Assembly: GCA_947453625.1 (NCBI GenBank)
Contig: CANGHK010000026.1
Coordinates: 1 to 64,000, forward strand
DNA: 64,000 nucleotides
Source: Burkholderiales bacterium
GTDB lineage: Bacteria; Pseudomonadota; Gammaproteobacteria; Burkholderiales; Burkholderiaceae_C
Direction of reading: 5' to 3'
Below the pieces are notes generated by a model. The model did no database searches. It saw only the letters and a list, made by a program, of their open reading frames with translations, and was not told the origin of the DNA. A program made the translations under genes and the position numbers. Of this stretch, positions 27,501 through 33,982 are shown one piece after another; the first letter of the stretch is position 1; the number at the start of each line of letters is the position of its first letter.

Positions 27501-30053
27501 GGCTTCGAGCTCGTGCCGGCAGTCACCGCCAGCGCCAGCGTCCCGGCCGACGCCCAGGCCGCCTTCACGAGCGTTCTGGAGGCCGATTTCAGCGCGCACC
27601 AGAACGTGGTGCGGGTGGCGCTGCCCAGCGGCAGCGATGTCAACGCCTACCTCAAGCCGACTTACGCGGCCGACGGCGTGACCGTCACCGGTTTCTACAA
27701 CTTCACGCTGCAAGACCTGGCCGGCAACGCGCTGGCGGCCCCGGACGCCAACCGGCTGATGACCGGCGTCTACTTCGTCGACAAGACCGGCGCGGCCGGC
27801 CAACCCGACGGCATCCCTGAAGAGGCGCTGATCTACCTCGTCGACAACGCGCGCGGCGACGACAACCCGGCCACCGGCGTGATCCGCGACCCGGGCGCGT
27901 TTGCCCGCATCGACACCTACACCCTGGGCTCGGCGACGCGCCAACTCACCGAGACCAACGCCGCGCTGACCGACAGCGGCACGCTGACCGTCACCAGCAA
28001 TGTCGCCGGCTTCGACAGCAGCAGCGCCTTCACCGCCGCCACCGTCAGCGGCCGTTATGGCACGCTGGTCATCGGCAGCGACGGCGCCTGGACCTACAGC
28101 GCCACCTCAGCCCACGACGAATTCGCCCGCGACCAGGTCTACACCGACGTCTTCAAGGTAGCCGCGGCCAATGGCGTCAGCACCACGGTGACGATCGCGA
28201 TCACCGGCACCAACGACGCGCCGGTGGGTGCGGACACCACGCTGGCGCTGCTGGAGGACCACTCCATCACCCTCGCGCTGTCGGACTTCGGTTTCCGCGA
28301 CGCCAGTGACGTGCCGGCCAGCCAGTTGCTGGCGGTCAAGATCAGCACGCTGCCCGAATCGGGTTTGCTGAGCCTGGACGGCGTCGCGCTGGTGGCCGGG
28401 CAGTTCGTTTCGGCGGCCGACATAGCCGCGGGCCGGCTGTCGTATGCGGCGGCGGCCAATGCCAACGGCGCCGGCCTGGCACATTTCGACTTCCAGGTGC
28501 AGGACGACGGCGGCACGGCCAACGGCGGCGTCGACCTGGCGATCCGGGCCAACCGGCTCACGATGGACGTCACCCCGGTCAACGACGCCCCTGCGGGTGC
28601 GGACAAGACGCTGACGCTGCTGGAGGACGGTTCCGTCGTCCTCGCACTGTCAGACTTCGGTTTCCGCGACGCCAGCGACACGCCGGCCAACCACCTGCTG
28701 GCGGTCGAGATCACCACGCTGCCCGAATCGGGCCTGCTGAGCCTGGACGGTGTGGCGCTGGTGGCCGGCCAGTTCGTTTCGGCCGCCGACATCGACCTGG
28801 GCCGACTGTCGTATGCGGCGGCGGCCAACGCGAACGGCGCCGGCCTGGCGCATGTCGGCTTCCAGCTGCAGGACGACGGCGGCACGGCCGGCGGCGGGGT
28901 GGCGCTGGCGACGCGGGCCAACACGATCACGCTGGACGTGACGCCGGTGAACCACCCGCCGCAGGTGGGTCGACTGCCCGATGGATCGCCAGACCCGGAT
29001 TACAGTCTGGCCGCTGGCGACTACGAGATCTCCACCTGGGCCAACACCGCCCAAGGCGGCCGCGTCCAGGTCTATGACCGGGACGGCGACGCGCCCATCT
29101 TCAGTCTGGACAATTCCGACCGTCCATCGCATGGCACGGTGACCGTCGACCGCGCCACCGGCAGCTACCGCTACGCCCCCGATGCGGGCTATGTCGGTGC
29201 CGACCGCTTCAGTGTGATCGTCGAGGACGGCCGGGGTGGCAGCGCCAAGGCGGAGGTGGCCGTGACGATCAAGGCCGCACTGCAGATGCAGGACACCGCG
29301 CGGCCGGTGAATGCGGAAGCGGCAGTGGCCGCGCCGCTGGTCGCGCTAGACGCGTTGTCGATCCCTATCGACATGGCGGCGGACCCCCAGACCCCTAAGC
29401 TGCAGTCCACCCAGACCGGCGCACTGCAGGCGCCGCGCAGCAACGCGGGAGAGCAGGACCCGGCCAGCGCCGGTCCACCGTCGCCAGGCCCGGTGCAGAC
29501 CCTGGTCGTCCAGATCCCGTCACCGCAGGTCGATCTGTCGGATACCGAAGCGCTTGAGTACCGGCTGCCTGGCGACACCTTTGCCAGTAGCGACCCGAAG
29601 GCCGAGGTCTATTTCGGCGCCACCCTGGTGGGCGGTGAACTCTGGCCGGACTGGTTGGTCTTCAACCCGGCTGACGCCGGCTTCTCGGGTGTGGTTCCGG
29701 CCGACGCGCCCGACCTGCTGCAGGTCAGGATCCAGGCCAAGGACTCGAACTGGCAGAGTGCCGAGACGGTGCTGACGCTGCGCCTGCGTCCGGTGGATTC
29801 GACGCCGATGTCCCGGGCCCCGGTCGTGCGCGATCCCTTGGGCGAGGCGCCCACCGGTGCGCGGACCCCGCTGTCGGACGCGCGCCCGCCCGATACCAAG
29901 ATGATCCGGGACGGGGGCAGCGACAAGCCGCTGAAGGCGGTTCGCCCCTCCAGATTTTCCTTCGCCGAACAACTGCAGCGGGCCCGGTTGGCCCGCGACG
30001 ACGACGCATCCCCCGCCCAAGGTCCGGTGCTTGTCACCGCCAAGACGCGCTGA
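21549..30053 (+). CDS. Giant repeat surface protein with DUF4347, cadherin-like and VCBS repeats
   Basis: 2,834 residues. The N-terminus carries R-A-L-E-H-R-Y-L-F-D-G-A (11-22), a variant of the LEPR-XLL signature found at the front of giant exported proteins. Residues 104-265 are a DUF4347 domain (I-V-S-H-G-S-A-G-E-I-Q-L-G, L-L-Y-G-C-S-I-G). Then come two 123-residue cadherin-like repeats (529-774), a VCBS domain (775-882), three 97-residue VCBS repeats (883-1173), further VCBS/cadherin-like regions, another VCBS (about 2124-2221), two more 123-residue repeats (2222-2467) and an Ig/dystroglycan-like C-terminal domain (about 2655-2755). D-R-N-G-D-G-I-P-D near 1867 is a calcium-binding loop. 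No RTX nonapeptides and no classical signal peptide are seen. Likely role: adhesion, aggregation or biofilm. The TolC-like gene starts 11 bases downstream. Confidence 0.92.
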   Translation: MHPPRFGSVLRALEHRYLFDGAVLVDAGSLVLGHDGMTDGKTALSDPGVAGSPATKSESSVGRGAAGSLQGRLTDAPYAEPAAALRIDGPVPGGLLRAAPSATEILFIDAAVPDIASLVAAVPPAVEIVVIDSTDDPWRQMTDALASHQDLEAVHIVSHGSAGEIQLGGKAYGVDALAAEGSQLADWAPHLAQGADILLYGCSIGAGESGRLLVDALARLSHADVAASTNQTAPASQGGDWVLERQSGDVGAGVLDFAASTWQGSLASVSLSLAIRPGATAAVSAGEAVPFLFEAANSGTSTLTSVSLSAPQLDAGLAPRTVTVAGASFNIGDKNLDNSLNPGETWQWSGSYTATQADIATGGALAGALAGDGYLHLTAEVRAKAGALSTSSAGSVLVELNAAPVNQRPDTSVVPLQVNEDGVLAFTGVHQLAVSDVNQNLVSTRLAVEQGVLSLVPAGAATVTAGGNGTASLTLSGNEVDISATLASLTYQGHPNFNGSDSLTMVSTDGASKPLSDVDTVTIRVISVNDAPTGADTKLTMLEDGRRALTLADFGFSDASDSPANHLLAVEISTLPESGVLSLNGVALVAGQFVPAADIGAGLLVYAAAANANGAGLAHFGFQVQDDGGTANGGVALAARANVVTLDVTPVNDAPSGADKTLTLLEDGSIVLALSDFGFSDSSDAPANQFLAVKIDTLPESGRLSLNGVALLAGQFVPAADIGAGRLVYAPAANVNGVGLAHVGFKVQDDGGTANGGVALATRANVITLDVTPVNDAPVITTASGADRGAVTENLLPTTGGTLSSSDVDAFHTATWSGDKTSGYGSFAIDPANGVWGYTLADNAAVNALSAGQQVIETFTATVTDDQGATATQTVTVTITGINDAALLSSATRSLTETNAVLTDSGTLTITDVDSPSAFRAGMVKGSYGSLVIASNGVWSYTASSVHDEFAQGQVYSDTFTVAAVDGTTTSVKIDITGTNDAALLSSATQALTETNAVLTTSGTLTVTDVDSPAAFTASAVSGRYGSLSVNSAGAWTYTASSAHDEFAQGQVYSDTFNVAAVDGTTTSVKIDITGTNDAAVLSSATRTLTETNAVLTDSGTLSITDVDSSETFKATTVSGSYGSLTIASSGAWTYTASSAHDELIRDQVYSDSFTVAAFDGTTTTVKIDITGTNDPASIGPGTQTDAQGRLIGQRATVQEDTTLTAAGKLSVADPEAGQSLFAAQAATAGVYGSFALAPDGSWRYRLDNNAAIVQALKTGQTVTDSFAVASADGTPASVVVDVQGLDGLISPNPAIYIEGLGPVSALTSTFSVPNPAAAQVLEATVTLTDAKAGESLSLSAAASGLVIAQTTPGTLVIRGQASSSVYEGLLRQISFDTASGGSLTPAAAASGQRALSTELRFANDTQVHIASSLAMRELLVVPNPANVTILSEDSTGSIKPKSDDGLSDIRFTVMAGQRLADGSIDTASLQDVSSILLARSDIAMRFEFSGAPVSNGVERGTLLYQGVAYKLGTQPMLDLSAAELQSNVLQFQGAANDFDVRYAGMNYRIDVVRTVGSQAVLLAASDVSPLWLSVRNVNDAPTAVAPEARVSLYAQQTAQINLSNLFADIDPGDMLRMRYAVSSADASVRTSLSGSQLTLQNLSASNQSSGPLTIIATDGGGLSATTTLYIDQLGQPTTANVAPTLSLSAAAGLAQSVTLVDSTALGAAPQYQIADLAGEPLRVSISEMQSPLLSVAGVDANGDTLSYTISGVDAKRFNVSADGVLQPLQTLSFESQNLFTFTLSVSDGRGGVDSRNVTLTLLNVVEPGVANDGTPGGAAKAQITGYTPSNGSGLGSILTQDGSSTVAASATDLDNVDNFTETFAADRNGDGIPDSLQSDVASFPGVQSDLGDPGAYFSLDTTASANSYFNPTLMLAQLSQGGASIGLLSAVQSGAMQASVDIQQVQVAPLEPILEPTLQQSMAAFAASQGQGLAAVSTPLGFIGFELVPAVTASASVPADAQAAFTSVLEADFSAHQNVVRVALPSGSDVNAYLKPTYAADGVTVTGFYNFTLQDLAGNALAAPDANRLMTGVYFVDKTGAAGQPDGIPEEALIYLVDNARGDDNPATGVIRDPGAFARIDTYTLGSATRQLTETNAALTDSGTLTVTSNVAGFDSSSAFTAATVSGRYGTLVIGSDGAWTYSATSAHDEFARDQVYTDVFKVAAANGVSTTVTIAITGTNDAPVGADTTLALLEDHSITLALSDFGFRDASDVPASQLLAVKISTLPESGLLSLDGVALVAGQFVSAADIAAGRLSYAAAANANGAGLAHFDFQVQDDGGTANGGVDLAIRANRLTMDVTPVNDAPAGADKTLTLLEDGSVVLALSDFGFRDASDTPANHLLAVEITTLPESGLLSLDGVALVAGQFVSAADIDLGRLSYAAAANANGAGLAHVGFQLQDDGGTAGGGVALATRANTITLDVTPVNHPPQVGRLPDGSPDPDYSLAAGDYEISTWANTAQGGRVQVYDRDGDAPIFSLDNSDRPSHGTVTVDRATGSYRYAPDAGYVGADRFSVIVEDGRGGSAKAEVAVTIKAALQMQDTARPVNAEAAVAAPLVALDALSIPIDMAADPQTPKLQSTQTGALQAPRSNAGEQDPASAGPPSPGPVQTLVVQIPSPQVDLSDTEALEYRLPGDTFASSDPKAEVYFGATLVGGELWPDWLVFNPADAGFSGVVPADAPDLLQVRIQAKDSNWQSAETVLTLRLRPVDSTPMSRAPVVRDPLGEAPTGARTPLSDARPPDTKMIRDGGSDKPLKAVRPSRFSFAEQLQRARLARDDDASPAQGPVLVTAKTR
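23133..23870 (+). repeat. Two tandem 369-bp coding repeats (cadherin-like), first pair
   Basis: The boundary codons N-D-A-P recur at 23133, 23502 and 23871, exactly 369 bases (123 codons) apart. Each unit carries L-L-E-D-G, S-D-F-G-F-S-D, L-P-E-S-G and Q-D-D-G-G-T-A-N-G-G. The DNA itself is highly similar, indicating recent duplication. Confidence 0.93.
24195..25067 (+). repeat. Three tandem 291-bp coding repeats (VCBS)
   Basis: Units start with N-D-A at 24195, 24486 and 24777 and the next boundary is 25068, so the period is exactly 291 bases (97 codons). Each unit contains L-T-E-T-N-A-V-L-T, a Y-G-S-L strand and A-H-D-E or V-H-D-E. Confidence 0.95.
28212..28949 (+). repeat. Two tandem 369-bp coding repeats (cadherin-like), second pair
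   Basis: The same 123-codon unit as at 23133-23870 recurs with boundaries at 28212, 28581 and 28950. Again the period is exactly 369 bases. The pair lies about 4.3 kb from its first occurrence and is preceded by a VCBS unit, so a larger block may have been copied. Confidence 0.93.
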
Positions 30054-30064
30054 ATCCAGAAACC

Positions 30065-32038
30065 ATGAACCCTTACAAGAACTCCGCGTCTGCAGGCCCA
30101 TCCGTCGTGCACCGGTCGAGCACGCGCCCGAATCCGCTTCGCGCCTGGCCAGTCCGACACCTGCCGCTGGCCGCGCGCTGGACGGTCGTGACCCTGGCCT
30201 TGCTGGCCTTGAACGGCTGTGCGGTCAGCCCGGTGCCCATCCCCGACGCCGATCACAAGGACCGCGCGCAGGCCGATGTCGCGCAGTTGGTGGCTGCGCG
30301 CGTGCCGGTGGACGGCCCGTTGACGCTGGCACAGGCGATGGCGCGCGCGATCAGGTTCAACCTCGATTACCGGGTGCGCCAGATGGAACAGGCCGCGGCG
30401 ACGGGCCAGTTCGAGTTGTCCAAGTTCGACATGCTGCCCAAGCTGACGGCCTCGGCCGGTTATTCGAACCGCAGCAACGACTCGTTCGGCAATGGCTTCG
30501 ACCGCAACGGCAATGTGAGCGACAACTACACCGCTTCGGTGCCGCGCGAACACAGCAACTCGTCGGCCACCTTCTCCTGGAACCTGCTCGATTTCGGTCT
30601 GTCCTACTTCCGCGCCAAGCAACTTGCCGACCAGTCGCTGATCGCCGAGGAGCGTCGCCGCAAAGCCGAGCAGAACCTGCTGCAGGACGTGCGCCTGGCC
30701 TATTGGCGCGCCTATGCCGCTCAGCAGCTGTTGCCGGAGATCCGCCAGTTGCTGATCGAGGTGGACGGGGTCGCGGCCAAGGCCAAGATGGTGTCGGCCC
30801 AGCGGCTGATGCCGCCGCTTCAGATCGTGACCTTCAGGCGCTCGCTGCTGGACCTGCAGCAACAGGTCATCGCGCGCGCCAGTGACCTGATGCAGTGGCG
30901 CCAGGAACTGGAGAGCCTGCTGAATCTGCCGGCCGGTGCGCGTTACTCGCTGACCGGTTTGGACGGCGTCGCGGGGGTGCAACTCAAGCAGTTTTCGGAC
31001 AAGGTCGAGGCGTTGGATGCGGTAGCGCTCGAATTCCGCCCCGAACTGCGCGAGGAAGGCTACCGGATCCGCATCTCTGACCTGGAGAAGACCCGGGCCC
31101 AGTTGTCGGCCTTCGTGCCCGGCATCGGGCTGGATCTCGCCGCCAACCATGAGAGCAACAAGTACCTGTTGAACAGCGCCTGGACGCAGGTCGGCCTGAA
31201 CGCATCGGCGAATCTGGTCAAGCTGTTCTCGCTGCCCAGCATCAACCGGTCGGCAGACCAGCAGCAGCAGATCGATTCAGCACGCCGGATCGCCCAGACC
31301 GCTGCCGTGCTGGCCCAGATCCGCATCGCGGTGAGCCGCCATGAAATGCTCAACCAGGAGTACAGCTTCTGGGCCGAGGCGGTCAACGATGACAGCCAGA
31401 TCGTCGACACCGTGCAGGCGTCGGCCAAGGTGGGTGCCATGGAAACCCAGTTCGAACTGGTGCGGGCCAAGGCCCGCCTGCTGGTCACCAAGGTCAATGC
31501 GGCGCTGGCTTATGCCAACACCGAGGCGGCTGTGGGCCGCATCTTCAATTCGGTAGGTCTCGACCTGGCAGACAACGGCGCCCTGGGCGCTGACCTGCCG
31601 GCCTTGAGCGCAGCGCTGGACGACCGCCTGCGGCGCTGGGAGAAGGAACACTTCAAGGTCCGGCCGGCCCTGGTCTCGCCCTCGGTGGTCTTCGACCTGG
31701 CCTCGAAGCTGCCGGTCGATGGACGGTCGGCGATCAGCAAGGCGATGACGTCTACCCTGGCCGCTGCCGACATCAAGCTGGTCGACGAGGCCGATCTGCG
31801 CTTCCGGACCGACGTCTCGGTCGTCCGCTTGCTGGACAAGAGCGTTGCCGCGGTCATCAAGGGGCAGTTGATGGATCGCTCCAACAACGTGCTGGCGGTG
31901 TTCGAGCAACACAGCACGCTGACCGATCCGGTGACGACGCCGCAATGGGCCGCCCTGGGGGACGCCATTGCCGTGCGCGTGTCAGAGGCCGTCAGGGCCA
32001 GAGCTGAACGGCCGCTGCTGCCGTTGAATCAACCATGA
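30065..32038 (+). CDS. TolC-family outer-membrane efflux lipoprotein with C-terminal extension
   Basis: 657 residues. An N-terminal hydrophobic stretch ends in L-A-L-L-A-L-N-G-C, a lipobox placing the lipidated cysteine near residue 52. Residues 75-500 have the TolC layout, with long amphipathic helices (L-T-L-A-Q-A-M-A-R-A-I, V-R-L-A-Y-W-R-A-Y) and W-N-L-L-D-F-G-L-S-Y. The final 155 residues are an extra domain not present in TolC. It begins 11 bases after the giant adhesin gene and overlaps the next frame, so it is probably the outer-membrane channel used to export that protein. Confidence 0.87.
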   Translation: MNPYKNSASAGPSVVHRSSTRPNPLRAWPVRHLPLAARWTVVTLALLALNGCAVSPVPIPDADHKDRAQADVAQLVAARVPVDGPLTLAQAMARAIRFNLDYRVRQMEQAAATGQFELSKFDMLPKLTASAGYSNRSNDSFGNGFDRNGNVSDNYTASVPREHSNSSATFSWNLLDFGLSYFRAKQLADQSLIAEERRRKAEQNLLQDVRLAYWRAYAAQQLLPEIRQLLIEVDGVAAKAKMVSAQRLMPPLQIVTFRRSLLDLQQQVIARASDLMQWRQELESLLNLPAGARYSLTGLDGVAGVQLKQFSDKVEALDAVALEFRPELREEGYRIRISDLEKTRAQLSAFVPGIGLDLAANHESNKYLLNSAWTQVGLNASANLVKLFSLPSINRSADQQQQIDSARRIAQTAAVLAQIRIAVSRHEMLNQEYSFWAEAVNDDSQIVDTVQASAKVGAMETQFELVRAKARLLVTKVNAALAYANTEAAVGRIFNSVGLDLADNGALGADLPALSAALDDRLRRWEKEHFKVRPALVSPSVVFDLASKLPVDGRSAISKAMTSTLAAADIKLVDEADLRFRTDVSVVRLLDKSVAAVIKGQLMDRSNNVLAVFEQHSTLTDPVTTPQWAALGDAIAVRVSEAVRARAERPLLPLNQP

Positions 32039-32103
32039 TGCATAGCCGGTTGGCCCCTTCGGGTTTGCTGTGGCTTGGGCATTCCGGGAAAGATGAGGAC
32101 TGT

Positions 32104-32862
32104 ATGACGCTGCTGCACGCTTCCCCAACGACCTTGCTGGCCCTGGCTTCGGCCTGGATTGCCGTGTCCGCCTTGGCCGAGACGCCAGCGCCTCCGCCAC
32201 AGGACGGCGCGATCGACACCGCTGCCTCGACGCAACCGGCTGTCACGCCCAAGGCAGCACCTCACACCCCCAGCGCTGCGCCCAGGCGGGTGATGCGCAA
32301 AGCCACGCTGTTCAGCGAGGTCGATGGGCGTGTCAGCCAACTGCCCCACAAGAGGGGCGATGTGGTGGAGGCCGGCGAGGTGCTGGTGGCCTTCGACTGT
32401 GACGCCTTGCAACTCCGTCGCGACAGGCTGCTGGCCGTGCAGGTCTCGGCCAAGGACCGCCACCTGACCCAGTTGCGGCTGCAGTCGCTCGACGCTGCCG
32501 ACCAGGTGGCGGTGAGCCTGGCAGCGGCAGCGGTGGACAAGGCCATTGCGAACACGCGCCAGCTAGACCAGCAGGTGCAGGGCTGCCGGATCACCGCGCC
32601 GTTTGCGAGCACGGTCACCCGTATCCACATCCGGGATCAGGACCAGGTCGCTGCCTACCGGGCCTTGGTCGATCTCGTCGCGGTCAGCAGCACCAATGCC
32701 CAAGCCGCCAGGCCCGCAGCGCTGCCCTTGCGCCTCGAGCCGGACGTCGTGATGGTGACCCATGCGCACAATGCCCAGGACGGCATCCGCGTGAGCCCGC
32801 GCCGCGCCAATCTGCCGGCAGACGCCTCGCGTCCGGCGCTGGAAGTGGAGTTGGCAAAGTGA
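32104..32862 (+). CDS. Short HlyD-like periplasmic adaptor (lipoyl domain only)
   Basis: 252 residues from this ATG, which opens a signal peptide (S-A-L-A-E). An in-frame ATG at 32035 overlapping the TolC stop is an alternative. The body is a biotinyl/lipoyl domain with a helical hairpin: S-E-V-D-G-R-V-S-Q-L-P, G-D-V-V-E-A-G-E-V-L-V-A-F-D-C, and on return Q-G-C-R-I-T-A-P-F-A. The two cysteines are in the facing strands and are shared with the next gene. The beta-barrel domain of normal adaptors is missing. It is a paralogue of the next gene, and a truncated or specialised partner in the export complex is likely. Confidence 0.8.
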   Translation: MTLLHASPTTLLALASAWIAVSALAETPAPPPQDGAIDTAASTQPAVTPKAAPHTPSAAPRRVMRKATLFSEVDGRVSQLPHKRGDVVEAGEVLVAFDCDALQLRRDRLLAVQVSAKDRHLTQLRLQSLDAADQVAVSLAAAAVDKAIANTRQLDQQVQGCRITAPFASTVTRIHIRDQDQVAAYRALVDLVAVSSTNAQAARPAALPLRLEPDVVMVTHAHNAQDGIRVSPRRANLPADASRPALEVELAK

Positions 32863-32869
32863 AAAGCGA

Positions 32870-33901
32870 ATGACGATGCGACGGTATTCCCCAATTGCCT
32901 GGCCGCTGGCCTGGGCGGCGATCTGCGCCGCCGGGTCGGCCCTGGCGCAGTTGCCGCCAGCCAAGTCCGATCCATCAGCCCAGGCCCGCCAGTCGGTGTC
33001 CCGGGCGGCCTCCGGTACGGTGTCCAATCCCGCCCCGACCGCCAATCCCGGCGCGGCCTCTAGCCCGGCCCCGGCCGTCGAGGGCCTGCCTATCCAGGTG
33101 ATGCCCGAACGCGAGACGACCTTGTCCAGCCAGGCCAACGCACGCGTCAGCAGGCTGCCGTTCAGGGTGGGGGACGATGTACCGGCCGGCGCGGTGGTGG
33201 TCGCCTTCGACTGTGCCGAGTTGCAGGCCAAACGCGACAGCCTGCTGGCCGAGCAGGCAGCTGCCAATGACACCCACCTGACCAAGCTGCGACTCCAGGC
33301 GCTCAACGCCGCCGGCCAACTCGAGGTGAGCCTGGCCGCGGCGGCGGTCAACAAGGCCGTGGCGAACGTCCGTCAAATAGACGTTCAGGTGCTGGGCTGC
33401 CGGATCACCGCGCCGTTTGCGGGCAAGGTGTCGCGCTTGCGCATCAAGGAGCAGGAAAACGTCGCGGCCAACCAGGCCCTGATCGATATCGTCGACGTCA
33501 GCCGCCTGAAGGCCCAGCTCTTCGTGCCCACCTCGGCGGCGGCCCAGTTCCGACAGGGCGCCACGATCATGGCCCGCTTCCCCGATGTCAAGGGTGAGCG
33601 GCGCGCGAAGATTTTCCGCGTCAATCCGCGCATCGATGGCGCGAGCCAGTTGCTGGAACTGGAGGCCAGCTTTGTCGGTGGAACCAGCGGATTGACTGCC
33701 GGACTGGTGGGGTCGGCCAGGCCGCTGGCGGCCGAAACGGTGACCGCCGATCCGGCTTTGGTGCCGGTGGCCGCGGCGCCAATTCAGGCGCTTTCATCCA
33801 AGGTCAAAGCCAGGCACAAGACCAAGTCCAAGACCAAGCCAAAATCCAGGACGCCGCACGCCAAGCCCGCGTCCAAGCCTGCAACGGTGGCGGCAGAATG
33901 A
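32870..33901 (+). CDS. HlyD/RND-type periplasmic adaptor protein
   Basis: 343 residues with a signal peptide (A-G-S-A-L-A-Q). The lipoyl domain shows L-P-F-R-V-G-D-D-V-P-A-G and A-F-D-C, with L-G-C-R-I-T-A-P-F-A-G-K-V on return. A beta-barrel follows (L-F-V-P-T-S-A-A-A-Q-F-R-Q-G, R-I-D-G-A-S-Q-L-L-E-L-E). The last 50 residues are lysine-rich and likely disordered. It closely resembles the preceding protein over about 130 residues, so the pair arose by tandem duplication. It should bridge an inner-membrane component and the TolC-like channel. It lies 7 bases after the upstream gene. Confidence 0.87.
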   Translation: MTMRRYSPIAWPLAWAAICAAGSALAQLPPAKSDPSAQARQSVSRAASGTVSNPAPTANPGAASSPAPAVEGLPIQVMPERETTLSSQANARVSRLPFRVGDDVPAGAVVVAFDCAELQAKRDSLLAEQAAANDTHLTKLRLQALNAAGQLEVSLAAAAVNKAVANVRQIDVQVLGCRITAPFAGKVSRLRIKEQENVAANQALIDIVDVSRLKAQLFVPTSAAAQFRQGATIMARFPDVKGERRAKIFRVNPRIDGASQLLELEASFVGGTSGLTAGLVGSARPLAAETVTADPALVPVAAAPIQALSSKVKARHKTKSKTKPKSRTPHAKPASKPATVAAE

Positions 33902-33982
33902 GCTGCCGCCGGTACGCGTCCTACCGTATGCCGACAGCGTCGGCCCCGCTGCTGCGTGCCGTGGGCCGGCCCCTGCTGACTG

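Noticed and set aside
22593-27944. A very long open frame on the strand opposite the giant adhesin gene
   Set aside because: Its composition (V, G, Q, R-rich, no domain) is a by-product of GC-rich codon bias in the adhesin. It has no motif or ribosome-binding site and is a shadow.
21549-30053. RTX toxin or classical type I secretion substrate
   Set aside because: No G-G-x-G-x-D nonapeptides and no ABC ATPase are visible. The repeats are VCBS and cadherin-like.
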